Both the position numbers and the translations under genes were made by a program. A stretch of DNA of 64,000 bases from Craspedostauros australis. Taxonomy: Eukaryota > Bacillariophyta > Bacillariophyceae > Mastogloiales > Achnanthaceae. The notes below the pieces were generated by a model. That model was not told the origin of the DNA. It did not search any database and saw only the letters and a program-made list of their open reading frames with translations. Shown here in pieces: positions 39,749 to 51,225 of this stretch (its first letter is position 1; each line of letters opens with the position of its first letter). The stretch spans positions 124,001-188,000 of the forward strand of contig JAMXDE010000038.1 in NCBI GenBank assembly GCA_026770025.1, written 5' to 3'.

Positions 39749-40961
39749 GGTGAAGACGAAAGTAGAAGGTAGAAGGTGTGGAAGGCTGGTTGATTGCTAG
39801 GTTACCCCTGAGCAAGCGTTGCAGGAAGCGTTAATCGAAGCGGGGAGTTGACAATTCTGTTGTCTTTTCCAAATTGTGGGTGCTTCGATTGCTGCTGTTC
39901 CATCGCTTCTCTGCTTGTTGTTTGTTCTCTCTTCTGCTCTCTTTCTCTTGTAGGCTCCTCTATCTCTCGTGTTAGATCCTCTTCGTTTCTCATTGTTGAA
40001 TCGGGTCTTGGCCGGGCGTTGCTCTCAGGTCGTGCTCCTTTTGATGGCCTTGCGACGCGACCCAAGATGGTGCGTTTTGCGTTCCCGATTTTTGTTGTTC
40101 GATTTTTGTTGTCGCAGTTGCTCATTTTGTGAGCTCCGCGTTATCATCAATTGGCCGTTGTCGCACCTCGTTTGAATTACTCTTACTTAGGTATTTGGCC
40201 CATGTGTGGCCGTTAAACCTTTGGTTCGGGTTTCCGTTGCGGAGTCGTGTGCGTGCCTTTCATTTCCGTTGCGTTCCCGTCTTCCTTCGGATGGTGCCCT
40301 GGAGTCGTATGGGTCGGCTGTATCAACCAGTCAATTATGTCCAGAAGTGACCCGGTTTTACTTCAAACAGACATATGTGTACTGACTTACAATTTCAAAC
40401 AGACAAGTCAACAACAACACCAGGACGTTCGATTCATACGACCGAGTCAAATCGTGATCAACATCCATGGATCTCGTCACGACTCAACCTCCACGCTATG
40501 ACTGGTATCGCCGAACAACTGTGAATGAGAAAACAACGGGTTTCGTGGTGTCGCGGTGGGAGTGACTGATGCTTCGATGATACCATTTTCATTAAGCGTC
40601 CTGTGACATTTCCTTGCCGCCTTCCATCACAACAATTATGATGATTGCGATGACATGCGACACAATCATTCTTGGTTTCCAAACCACGGCGCGTGCCAAT
40701 CTCGTCCCGCGTTTTCAGCCAGTCACAACTGATCGTTCGCGACTCGTTGTATTACGCCATCTTGGAACAACTAACGCCAGCAAGCCAGCATAGGGCCTTT
40801 CAGCAGTCCTTTTGGGAACTGCGGGTGTCGGAGAATTTGTCGTGTTGTGGTATCCAACAGCAGCGCCAATCCACACGGACGCACAGATTTAATTCGGTGA
40901 TACCAACGCAGCCGTACTAGTGGTACGAGATTTAAGCAGTCTTCGACGAACCTCATGCTGC
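39749..40961. other. 5' region of the YR element and spacer to the Harbinger element
   Basis: It should hold the YR element's 5' untranslated region and its right end. No terminal repeat could be set and no gene was seen. It ends at the TGC target-site copy (40959-40961). Confidence 0.4.
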
Positions 40962-41000
40962 GGAGGGGAAGGGAAAACGGCGTTTTTTTGTAAATGCGAC
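40962..41000 (+). repeat. Left terminal inverted repeat of the Harbinger-like element
   Basis: It starts GGAGGGGAAGGGAAAACGGC, followed by a T run, and pairs with 51187-51225 in inverted orientation. Confidence 0.85.
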
Positions 41001-42444
41001 TCAGAAAGAATAGAAAGTGGGTCCATTGTTGCTATTTTCCACATTTTCTTGGTCTTCGTTGGAATCAGCCATTTCACAGGTTCTGCTGTTGCTTTCCTCG
41101 TGTATTTGTGACTTGCTTTGGGTTTGGGAGAACAAGCCCATCCTCCATTGCAACTTCGTCCATAACTTGCATCCACACTTTACCACCACCCTGTAACAAC
41201 TAATAGTGGTCCAGCCTACCATACGAACAATGCAAGTTGCTTCTCTCTTCCTCCCCATGCATGCTGTGTACAGATATTTTTCTGTTATTGTTGTACCATA
41301 TAGACTGTATTCCAAAACTATGTGCCACCGGTGTTTTCGTACTGCTGCATTCATTCCACATGAACCATTCAGTGGGAATGGATCATGTTGGCAGGTCTTG
41401 CCTTGCCGTGTGGTTGCATGCAATTACATATGCCTGTACATATATTACATACATGCGGGAGACGCACGTGGCAGTGCCAGCTGCCATTGCAGTGACTCGT
41501 GTGAGGCATGCCGGGCGTGTGGTCACGCTGGAGGATGTTGGATGCAGATGGTGAACGGTGCAGCCATGCTCCATGCTCTGGACCAACTGTGGCCTCCATA
41601 TACGGCTTGCCATGTGTCATGGCAAGAAGCTCCTCTGCTAGAGTCGTCCTGGCTCCTGCTAGGTGCAAAGCCAGCTTACACATGGTGGGTAAGCATAGAT
41701 CTTCGAGGCAGCTCTGCAAAGGCTTGGCAATCGGTGTCCATGCACTGAAACATGATGACGCACTGGTATTCTTCAAGGAGGAGGTGATTTAGGCCTGACC
41801 ATTGTTGTAATGTCACGTGTCACAGCTCGTGAGTCACTTTGGTTTGCCAGTGGAAGGGTTTGCGGCGCTCTGATGACCTGGCAGGGTTTCGACCGTGCTT
41901 TCTCCACGGTCGAACTGTGCAGTCCATATCAGGCCGTCTCAGCCTGCTCCTTGCCGAGCTTCCTTGATGATGTTGATTGACATGTAGTTGCTTCCTTCTG
42001 ATGGAGTGCTGCCTTACTTCAGGATGCTGAGAGCTGTAACAACGGCCTCTGCCCCCATCTCCGTGGACCTTGATGGTTGCATGATGTGCCGGATTTGTTG
42101 GATGCAGGAGTCCAAAACTACCAGGCTATTTGCATAGTTGTTGTTCTTATGTTGTACAAGCAGCTTCTTCTTGTCCCCCCATGTGTTTGTCAACAACACA
42201 ATCATGATTGCAAACAAACTGCTTCGTGCCTCTGTTTCTTCTCTTCTTCCTTGTCCTTGTCCTTATTCTTACCTTTGCAGACAAGGATCACTCCTTCAGT
42301 CCACCTTGGTTTGGCCTGGGATACTTTGTCTGTTGGTCCAGCCAACTGCATCAACTTTCCAGCAGTTCCGGTGACGAATAGATTGAAAAGTGATGGTTGT
42401 TGTTGCTATTTAAAGTTCGTTGTTTTGTTGCATGTGAGTGTTGC
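41001..42444. other. Left interior of the Harbinger-like element
   Basis: Noncoding as far as I can see. The ORFs at 41206-41748 (+) and 41369-41776 (-) overlap on opposite strands and have no recognisable motif. Confidence 0.4.
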
Positions 42445-43490
42445 TTATTCTTCCGGTTCCACCAGGGAATCCAACCAATCATCCATCTCTCTGATCACTC
42501 CCATTGTTTCGGTGAGGTTAAACAATGGATTTGTATGTTTCAGTTCCAACTGCGTGATTGCGGCAACCGAGTACATTGCATACTGGTGCTTCTCCAGTAA
42601 GTGCCGCCATTTTTGCTTCAGGCACTTCCAGTTCTTGAACCTTTTGTGTACGGTTTCATGGCGTGCACGAATCACACCATTGCGTCGAGTGCGATCCAAG
42701 CAGCAGCTTCGCTCACCTCTGTACCCACGGTCTGCAATGACCTGTTCGAAAGGATCCAACTCATGTAGGAGCTTCTCTCGATAAATTTTGATGTCCGGCC
42801 ACTCCCCACAAGGATATGGTCCATCCACCCACACAAGGTGCCCTTTTGCAATGGAAACGCAAGTTTCGTATCGGAGCCCTGCAGCTTGAAATTTGTGGGA
42901 ATACCAGCCTGGATCATACAAAACAGGCTCCATGATGGGGAAGTCAGTGCCATCTACAGATGCCATTGTTGTAGTTCCTGGTGCACATCCCATTTTCCGA
43001 TCTTCAAAACATATCTGGGATAGGATGAACACATGTGAACATTGGAAGATAAAGAGAATGTGAGACGTAAGGCATGCTTCTCATCAATTGCATTGTGTAT
43101 GTTGCAGTCTGGATGTTGATGTTCCAAAGTTGTGCCACTTACAAGTTCACGGCTGAGGAGACCCAACGCACGAAGAATAATCCAGGTCCACTTCTGTATA
43201 GTTTTCACATCCTTTCCCATTTGCCCTGCCAGCACGCCCCATGTCGAATATTGTTTGAGAAACATGAGAGCGCACAGCAGGTGCTCCATTGTTGCATTCC
43301 ACGGCAGTAAGTCCTCCTCATTCAGTCTGTCCCACGCCATGGCTGCCACTTTGGTGTGGGTTCCGAAGTTGCTTCGGAAACATGTTTGCACGCCGTACGA
43401 TGGTGGAGTCTGGAGTCTAGGCTCAAACGCTTGTCCCAGAAGCTCCATTCCCTTGCATGCAATGGCTGTCTCTGTTGTCTCTGATGCCAT
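42445..43490 (-). CDS. PIF/Harbinger DDE transposase (two exons)
   Basis: Exon 1 is 43490-43143 and exon 2 is 43014-42445, with a 128-nt intron that opens GTAAGT and closes CCCAG, phase 0; the product is 305 aa. The join reads LLSREL/ICFEDRK, restoring the usual sequence before the first catalytic motif. Exon 1 carries the helical N-terminal part with FLKQYSTWGVLAGQMGKDVK, typical of the family. Exon 2 carries the DDE_4 core: D137 (ASVDGTDFPI), D211 (VIADRGYRGE) and E236 (IRARHETVHKRFKNW). The enzyme would cut the element at its inverted repeats and insert it with a 3-bp duplication. All catalytic residues are present, so it may be active. No Myb-type partner was seen beside it; the other gene in the element is at 47755. 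Confidence 0.87.
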
Positions 43491-43799
43491 TCTGATGTGC
43501 CTTGATGTACCAACAGGATGGAGGACAAAATTGTGACATCAAGCAGTGAACTATGAAATTCAGCAACAGAGAGAGGAAAACATGCAGGGCAAGTGCTGCT
43601 ATTGTTGATTTGTTCTGAACACACAAGAACATGCAAAATTTAGCATGTTGTGCGGCTTGTTGGCATTCGCCATTTGTGTTGGTTCGGACTGGCAAAAAAC
43701 GCAGTGCATTCACGGACACAGAGGAGGGTTGGATGTGCTGTGTTTGATTCTGCCCGCGCAATTCTGTACGTGGGCCTCATGTCTGTGCAGTATTGTCCC

Positions 43800-45720
43800 A
43801 ACAAACCGGGTATGGAGTCATGGCGCACAGGGCCAACCATACAAAGTAGTAACATGTGCAACATGAACAAGTACGGACAGATAGGCTAAATCAAAACAAA
43901 CAAAAAGACCCAGCACACACAGAAACAGACAAAGAGAAGGAGGGACGTGGCGGATGGTGCGCGATCGACGTTGTATGTGGGATGATTTGTTGTTCCGCAC
44001 GTCGTTTCTGGCATGTCTCTGTGCAGTGTTGGTGAAACAAACCCGCCATGGCGTCATGGCACACAGGGTCGATCGTGCGAACTTGCCACATGTGCAACGT
44101 CGGCAAGAACAGACAGATTCAATCGAAACGAACAAAAAAGACCGGCGCACGCATACACACAGACGAAGAGCAGGAGGATCGTGTCGGATGATGTGTGGGT
44201 GATGTTGTATGTGGGATAATTTGTTGTTCCACACGTCGTTTCTGGCATGTCTCTGTGCAGTATTGCTGAAACAAACCGGGTGTGGACTCATGGCACACAG
44301 AGGGTCGATCGTGCAAACTTGTCACATGTGCAACGTCGGCAAGAACAGACCGGTTCAATCGAGACGAACAAAAATTACCGGCACACACAGAAACAGACCA
44401 AGAGCAGGAGGACCGTGTCGGATGGTGCATGAGTGATGTTGTACGTGGGATAATTTGTTGTTCCGCACGTCGTTTCTGGCATGTCTCTGTGCAGTGTTCC
44501 TGAAACAAACCGGGTATGGCGTCATGGCACACAGAGGGTCAATCGTGCAAACTTGTCACATGCACAACGTCAGTAAGAAGAGATAGGCTAAATCGAAACG
44601 AACGAAAAAGACCAGCACACACAGAAACAGACAAAGAGAAGGAGGACCATGTCGGATGGTGCGCAAGTGATGTTGTATGCACAATGATGTGTTCTTCATG
44701 TCGTGTCTAGTACGGTTGCAACAAACAGGGTATGTAGTAATCGAGCACAGGGTCGATTGTGCAAACTTGTCACATGCACAAAGTCGGTAAGAACAGACAG
44801 GTTCAACCGAAACGAACGAAAAAGACCAGCACACACAGAAACAGACGAAGAGCAGAAGGATCATGTCGGATGGTGCGCGAGTGATGTTGTACGTGGGATG
44901 ATGTGTTCTTCATGTCGTGTCTAGTACGGTTGCAACAAACAGGGTATGGAGTCATGGCGCGCAGGGTTGATCGTGCGAACTTGCCACATGTGCAACGTCA
45001 CCAAGCACAGACAGGTTAAATCGAACCAAACGAAAAAGAACAGCACACACAGCAACAGACGAACAGCAGAAGGATCATGTCGGATGGTGCGCAAGTGATG
45101 TTGTATGCACAATGATGTGTTCTTCATGTCGTGTCTAGTACGGTTGCAACAAACAGGGTATGGAGTCATGGCGCGCAGGGTTGATCGTGCGAACTTGCCA
45201 CATGTGCAACGTCACCAAGCACAGACAGGTTCAATCGAAACGAACAAAAAAGACCAGCACACACAGAAACAGACGAAGAGCAGAAGGATCATGTCGGATG
45301 GTGCGCGAGTGATGTTGTACGTGGGATGATGTGTTCTTCATGTCGTGTCTAGTACGGTTGCAACAAACAGGGTATGGCGTCATGGCGCGCAGGGTTGATC
45401 GTGCGAACTTGCCACATGTGCAACGTTACCAAGCACAGACAGGTTAAATCGAACCAAACGAAAAAGAACAGCACACACAGCAACAGACGAACAGCAGAAG
45501 GATCATGTCGGATGGTGCGCGAGTGATGTTGTACGTGGGATGATTTGTTGTTCTTCATGTCATGTCTGACATGTTTCTGTGCAGTATTGCTGAAACAAAC
45601 CGGGTATGGAGTCATGCCGCGCAGGGTCGATCGTGCAAACTTGTCACATGCACAATGTCAGTAAGAACAGACAGGTTAAATCCAAACGAAGGAACAAGAC
45701 CGGTGCACGCATACACACAG
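43800..45720. repeat. Tandem array of about 0.21-0.23-kb units
   Basis: Nine imperfect copies, counted by the word GGTATGGAGTCATGGCGCGC and its variants near 43808, 44042, 44276, 44511, 44728, 44941, 45158, 45370 and 45603. Spacing is 233, 233, 233, 217, 213, 217, 212 and 233 bp. Each unit has a CACATGTGCAACGT-like word, an AACGAAAAAGACCAGCACACACAG-like A-rich word (first 20 bases AACGAAAAAGACCAGCACAC) and a ATCATGTCGGATGGTGCGC word. The shorter units cluster in the middle. All ORFs here are by-products of the repeat. Confidence 0.88.
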
Positions 45721-46741
45721 ATGAAGACCGGAAGCGCTTTGTCACATTTATTCGTCCTGTGCGAAATTCGTCTGTTACTGTTTCCCTCGGACATTCGCAC
45801 CGTTTTTTCCATCTCGCCGTTGAATCGTGGAACATGTTCTCATTTGTGCCATTTTTTCTGCGTTGGCCGGACCGAAACAGTGTTTCGACTGCGTCGCCTT
45901 TGGCGCATTCGCCCAACATGTTGGTCTGTTTGTACATACACTGCAGTTTTGAACGGATTGCTCCCTGCGTCCGGATGTGCCAGGAATGATGTTTTGGTTG
46001 TGGCAGTTCTGAACAGGCAGTTTCAGGATGAACGGTTCGAGCAACACCATTTGGGCATTTGTTAGCCCCTTTCTGCGCCAATTGACGTAATGTTGAGACT
46101 ATTTTATGCCTTGGTGTCGATTTCGACCAAGAACAGCATTACTTAGACCCATTCTTGTCAATTATTGTGCAGCGAGTGACACTATTGGGGCTATCAAAGT
46201 CTTTCAAAGTGCCATTTGGGACCAACATGTCGCGTTTTGGGTTCGCTGCGACGCTATTTAGTGTGGTTGTACACTGCGACGTGGTTCCGAGCCCATTCCT
46301 ACTAGGTCGTATTCAACCGAACCAACGGACTGTCCGATCCTGCTCGGTCTTTTTGCGACTTTCCAAGTCACACGCGAATACTTCCGCGGAATGCGAAACT
46401 TCAATGTATTCGGTTTCGTCTCACCATGTGGTATTCGACCGCGCCAACGGACTGTCCGGCCCTGCTTGGTCTTTTCGCAGCATTCGAAATCATCCACGAC
46501 CACTGATGCGGAATGCGTCGCTGCGATGGAACTGCGCCGGTTCTGCACGTACGCATGGCCACGAAGGAAGGAATTTGCATCGCAATGGAGCGCACGACCG
46601 TGCTGGTTTGTTTCAGCGCACTGGAAGAACAGAGGCAACCAAACACCCACAGAGCAGCGTCACCAAACAAGGCTTGCAGTGGTATTGCCTCTCAACATGT
46701 CAAAACAACCCACTCGAACAAATCATTGCTGCCATAAAAAA
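45721..46741. other. Interior of the Harbinger-like element, with a 0.12-kb direct repeat
   Basis: Two imperfect copies (about 46282-46403 and 46405-46525) share CAACGGACTGTCCG, GGTCTTTT and GCGGAATGCG. No gene was seen. It may be the promoter region for the gene starting at 47755. Confidence 0.5.
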
Positions 46742-47750
46742 CACAACACTCACCCACACAATCCAACATCAACACATTCGAACATCAGCACATCCTTGCA
46801 CTCGCACATCAAGACACTCTCACATTTGGACATCAGCACATCCTTGCACTTGCACACCAAGACACTCTCACATCAGCACATCAGCACATCAGCACATCAG
46901 CACATCCTCGAACTCGCACAAAAACAGACTCTCACATTTGGACATCAGCACGTCCTCACACTGGCACATCAAGACACTCTCACATTCGGACATCACCACA
47001 TCAGGACATCCTTGCACCAAAGGCGCACCCGCACTCGCACCCGCACATCAAGACGCTCTCACATTTGGACATCAGCACATCAGCACATTCGCACATCAAC
47101 GGACTCTCACATTTGGACATCAGCACTTCCTCGCACTCACACATCAAGACACTCCCATATCAGCACATTTGCACATCAGCACATCAGCACATCCTTGCAC
47201 TCGTGCAAAAACAGACTCTCACATTCGAACATCAGCACATCCTCGCACTCGCACATCAAGACACTCTCACATTCGAACATCAGCACATCCTCGCACTCGC
47301 ACATCAAGACACTCTCACATTCGAACATCAGCACATCCTCGCACTCGCACATCAAGACACTCTCACATTCGAATATCAGCACATCAGCACATCCTTGCAC
47401 TCGCACAAAAACAGACTCTCACATTTGGACATCAGCACATCCTCGCACTCGCACATCAAGACACTCTCACATTCGAACATCAGCACATCCTCGCACTCGC
47501 ACATCAAGACACTCTCACATTTGGACATCACCACATCAGCACATCCTTGCACATTTGCACATTCCCACATCAACGGACTCTCACACTCAGGCATCACCAC
47601 ATCCTTGCACTTGCACATCAAGACACTCTCACATTTGTACATCAGCACATCCTCACACTTGCACATCAAGACACTCTCACATTTGGACATCACCACATCC
47701 TTGCACTCGCACATCAAGACACTTGCACATCAGCACATTTGCACACACAC
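46742..47750. repeat. Minisatellite with a 48-bp core unit
   Basis: About 1 kb of imperfect CACATC-rich repeats. The clearest unit is 48 bp, built from ACATCAGCACATCCTCGCAC followed by TCGCACATCAAGACACTCTC and ACATTCGA. Shortened and fused units alternate with it. It is free of stops in all plus frames, which produces long but artefactual ORFs. It ends 4 bp before the start codon of the next gene, so it forms the leader or promoter of that gene. Confidence 0.88.
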
Positions 47751-47754
47751 AACA

Positions 47755-50700
47755 ATGGTTGGCTCAGAAGTCCGTTTCTACAAAAATGGCCCCGATGCTA
47801 AGGAGCTGATCAAGGCGTTCTTGGCCGAGCCAACAAAATGGCACTGGGAGTCAACGCCTCTGCGTCTTCATCACCCTTTCTTGGTCAAGTACGATGCAAA
47901 GAAGTTTGTTCGGACGCTACGCGAATTCAAACGCGCACTGGTGAAGAAGTCTTTGTTTCATCGTGAGTATCACATGCCCAGTGACATTGCCAACTTTTCA
48001 TCCTGAGCATCTCTGCTTTCAACCAGGTTACTTCTCATCCGTGTTCTTATCTCTTTCCTATGACACCAACCTTTGGCCTTCATCTCTTCGTCGTTTCATC
48101 CAGAGGATGGCACACCACACAAGGTTTCAATCCAGAAGCTAGGTGCCAACCTCCGTCCTCTTGATGAACCTGCGGCTGATGACTCTGTGCTGGAAACCTC
48201 CAACCATAACTCCAACACCGCCAACCAGAACAACGCCAACACCATCAACAACAGCAGGTCAGCTGTGAGCAGACGAATCACACGGAGAAGCACACATGAC
48301 AGATCCGACAAACATGGCACCACTACCCCCAGTCAAACCAATGACACAGATGGGAGCAACAACAGTGCATGGGCTGAAGACGACGATGCATCCGATGATG
48401 TTGAAGCAACCGATTCTGAGGATGACATCGACTACCTTGGGATGGGCAACACAGCAGTCCAAAACCAAGCTTCAAGCCGCCCTCTGGACCCCATCACTGC
48501 AAGATTTGGCACCTTTTTTGAGCTATCAGAGCCCCAACGAGTTGCCAAGTTTCGGAAGCTGAGCCGCACCATCGAGGTCTTTCACACAACTCAAGTGTGG
48601 AGACCTCGTGGTGAACGATATCGCATGGTTGGGGTGGATTTCCACCTGCCTGCATGTACTACAAGGAATGACGCAACAGTGACCATTGAAAGTCGGAAGG
48701 TGGGCGGAGTACCTCGGATGTTCCTGGTGCTGCTGTACAAGCCACCATCAGCTTTCGGTCAAGATGGAAGCATCGTGGACATTCTAATCGACAAGTTGGG
48801 CCATCCATTCTCTGATGCAGGACAGAAACGTGCTGCCCATGTGCAGCAGTTTCGGAATGAAGACTTTGCAGAGTCATTCCGATCAGAAATGCTTGTGCCC
48901 ATGCCATTTCCTATTGACACCATCTTCTGTGACACACCATGCCGAAGATTAGGAGGAGTGGTCTGGCTACGTCATGCTGTGAAGGACAATGATGGCGCCA
49001 CTCACAACATCCTCACAATAACGGTACGTTTGAAGGAAGCAACCAACGTGGGTGTGACCCGGCACTTTTCTGTATGCCATGGTCTCGGCTTTGCAGATGA
49101 TGGAAGCCATCCGGGTGTCCGTGGTGAAGTCACTAACACACAAAGTTGCACCACTGACATCACTACCCACAATATCAACAACACAATGACGAGCACGGTG
49201 AGCAAGACAGTGGACACCACAGGAAATGCTGCTGGCTACAGCACAACACCTGCAATACCCACACCCACCACCAAGCCAGGAGGCCACAGCCACATCCCAG
49301 CAGCACAAAGCCTTGCAAGCAACAACACCGGACAACTACCATCAGCAACACAGCCAAGGCTGCATGGCCAACAAGCCACGCCCACGGTTTCTGCAATCAG
49401 TCATCAGCCAGCAACCCGGACTGCCACTGACGACACCATGTCGGTATTTACGGACAGTACCGACATAATACGAGACCGCATTGAAATCAAGCGGGTAGCA
49501 CTTGAGATGATGGAAGCTGAGCTGGCTCTCAAGGTGGAGGAAAAGCGCATAATCCGGGCACGGGAAGACGCCTTGCAACAGAGACCCAGAATGTTGGCAG
49601 AGAACAATGAAGTGAGTGGACCAAGAAAGAAGCCCCGCCTTGCCATCGAAATGGCCCCAGCAGGTGGCCCCAACATCAATGTGAACGTCTCCCAAAATGC
49701 CAACAGATGGTGGGAGCATGAGGATATCTCCCTTGATGCGGCATTGGTTGATGCTGCTGGCCACTTGGCAAGCAGATCAGGTGGTAAAGATCCAGCAGCA
49801 GCAGATGTGAGAGTCAGCGCAGACCAGTACACATACCGTCGCTCTGCTATGGACGAAAGAAGCCAGAGCAGTCGCATTCACCCATCGCTCGAACGGATCC
49901 TACCAGCCCAGGCAGGCGGTGCACAGCAAACAACACGAACAGATGCCCGAACGGAGACACAGACAATGCCACCACCACAATCACCAGCAGCCAGACGTTC
50001 GGAAGTCTTGGACAGTGGAGGAGGACGGGCATGGCCAGACGAGATGGCAACAGCAGGATCACCCCAACGGATCCTACCAGCCCAGGCAGGCAATGCCCAC
50101 CACAGAACACGAACGGAGATGCAGACAATGCCACCACCACGATCACCAGCAGCCAGAAGTTTGGAAGTCTTGGACAGTGGAGGAGGACGGGCACCAGAAG
50201 AGGTGATTGCTGTAGTGGGATCGCCTCAACGGATCCTACCAGCCCAGGCAGGCGGTGAGCAGCAAACAACAGGAACAGATTCCCAAACGGAGATGCAGAC
50301 AATGCCACCACCACGATCACCAGCAGCCAGAATTTCGGAAGTCTTGGACAGTGGAGGAGGACGGGCACCAGAAGAGGTGATTGCTGTAGTGGGATCACCT
50401 CAACGGATCCTACCAGCCCAGGCAGGCGGTAAGCAGCATACAACACGAACAGATGCCCAAACAGAGGTGGTGATCTTGCCATCACCGCCATCACTGGTGT
50501 CAACAAGAGGAGCCGAAACAGGTGGAGTCCAGATGCCATCGCCAAGTGCAACTTTGGCATCAACTGAATCGGTCCGAAAAGATGATGCAAGAGGAGAGAC
50601 AGCAGAAGGAAGTAGCCAACAGCCACCGCAGGTCGCAACAGCACCAACGACAACAGCGGAAGCAGCCACGAATAATCCCACAATGGCAGAACAAGCAATA

Positions 50701-50820
50701 GGAGACCAACAATCACAGCACCAGCATAATGACAAAGAGAAAGCACGAAGAAAGCCGACTACTACTGGGATGAGGACCCGTGGAAGGGCTGCACGACAGA
50801 GCCGTGGTGATGCAAGTTAA
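47755..50820 (+). CDS. Unrecognised 974-aa accessory protein of the Harbinger-like element (two exons)
   Basis: Exon 1 is 47755-47962 and exon 2 is 48104-50820. The intron (141 nt) opens GTGAGT and closes TCCAG, and the phase-1 join keeps the long frame open. I recognise no family. Residues 1-70 (MVGSEVRFYKNGPDAKELIK onward) are compact, and basic near the end. An Asn/Thr/Asp-rich linker follows. A globular domain lies at about 165-360 (PITARFGTFFELSEPQRV, VGGVPRMFLVLLYKPPSAF, LGGVVWLRHAV). Further on are a charged helix (IEIKRVALEMMEAELALKVE) and an SV40-like nuclear signal GPRKKPRL. The C-terminus holds four copies of a 54-58-residue repeat starting RILPAQAGG. It sits inside the transposon, transcribed away from the transposase. 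Harbinger elements normally carry a Myb/SANT partner; this may replace it, but no Myb motif is seen. Confidence 0.72.
49892..50455 (+). repeat. In-frame coding repeat, four copies
   Basis: AACGGATCCTACCAGCCCAG recurs at 49892, 50066, 50228 and 50402 (spacing 174, 162 and 174 bp, all multiples of 3). Each copy encodes RILPAQAG followed by an MPPP-SPAAR and EVLDSGGGRA segment. The frame is kept throughout. Confidence 0.9.
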
Positions 50821-51186
50821 CCGCCTCAGCAAGGCAAACGAGAATACCATAAATAGTGGAGTCAGAATGTACAACGTTTGCTTGTCGTACCTAGATGAAT
50901 CCTGCTGTTGGAATGCAACAAGTCAACTGGCAAGAGAGTCGCAACAACATCCGCACCCCCCATTCGAAGAGAGGGGAACATGCTGGCTCTGTAGCTGTCG
51001 AATGTGTACAATGGCATGAAGAGGCGAAGGATCCGTGGACCAGAATGAAAAAAGCCAAAAAACAACAAGATGCAGTTCGTACACAACATGATAATGAGCA
51101 AAAAAGCCACAAGTTGTTTTTGAAAATACGCAAGAATGTTTCGCCATTTGGTGGCCCGCATCCCTTTTCGACTTTCGTTTTCCTTC
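50821..51186. other. Right interior of the Harbinger-like element
   Basis: The 3' flank of the accessory gene up to the right inverted repeat. No gene was seen. Confidence 0.45.
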
Positions 51187-51225
51187 GTCGCAATTCGCAA
51201 AAAACGCCGTTTTCCCTTCCCCCCC
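51187..51225 (-). repeat. Right terminal inverted repeat of the Harbinger-like element
   Basis: Read on the minus strand from 51225 it starts GGGGGGGAAGGGAAAACGGC followed by T6, and matches the left end with one mismatch in 27. Confidence 0.85.

Larger units (their letters stand above)
32300..39800 (-). mobile_element. Tyrosine-recombinase (DIRS/Ngaro-like) retrotransposon, termini unresolved
   Basis: Four minus-strand ORFs overlap head to tail: a gag-like ORF, an unknown ORF, reverse transcriptase/RNase H, and a tyrosine recombinase. No DDE integrase, protease or LTRs were found. This combination defines the YR retrotransposons, which integrate through a circular DNA intermediate and make no target duplication. 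I looked for inverted or split direct terminal repeats around 31900-32330 and 39750-40900 and found none I would defend, so the limits given are approximate. All four ORFs are open, which suggests recent activity. Confidence 0.8.
40962..51225. mobile_element. Large (10.3 kb) PIF/Harbinger-like DNA transposon
   Basis: Terminal inverted repeats lie at 40962-41000 and 51187-51225. Their outer 27 bp match with one mismatch (core GGGGAAGGGAAAACGGCG plus T6), and the similarity fades over about the next 12 bp. TGC is found immediately outside both ends (40959-40961 and 51226-51228); a 3-bp target duplication is what PIF/Harbinger elements make. CTG shifted by one base is an equally good reading. 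Inside are a spliced DDE transposase on the minus strand, a block of about 0.2-kb tandem repeats, a 48-bp minisatellite, and a two-exon 974-aa gene on the plus strand. At 10,264 bp it is much larger than the usual 3-6 kb of autonomous Harbinger elements. Confidence 0.8.

Noticed and set aside
43818..45700. Several 60-160-codon ORFs in the 0.2-kb array
   Set aside because: Repeats of one another with alternating frames; by-products of the tandem units.
46742..47750. CRISPR-like array
   Set aside because: Units are contiguous, with no unique spacers, and the genome is eukaryotic.
46155..47801. 548-codon and overlapping 472-codon His/Ser/Thr-rich ORFs
   Set aside because: They run through the 48-bp minisatellite, which is open in all plus frames. 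The sequence is only repeat translation with no domain.
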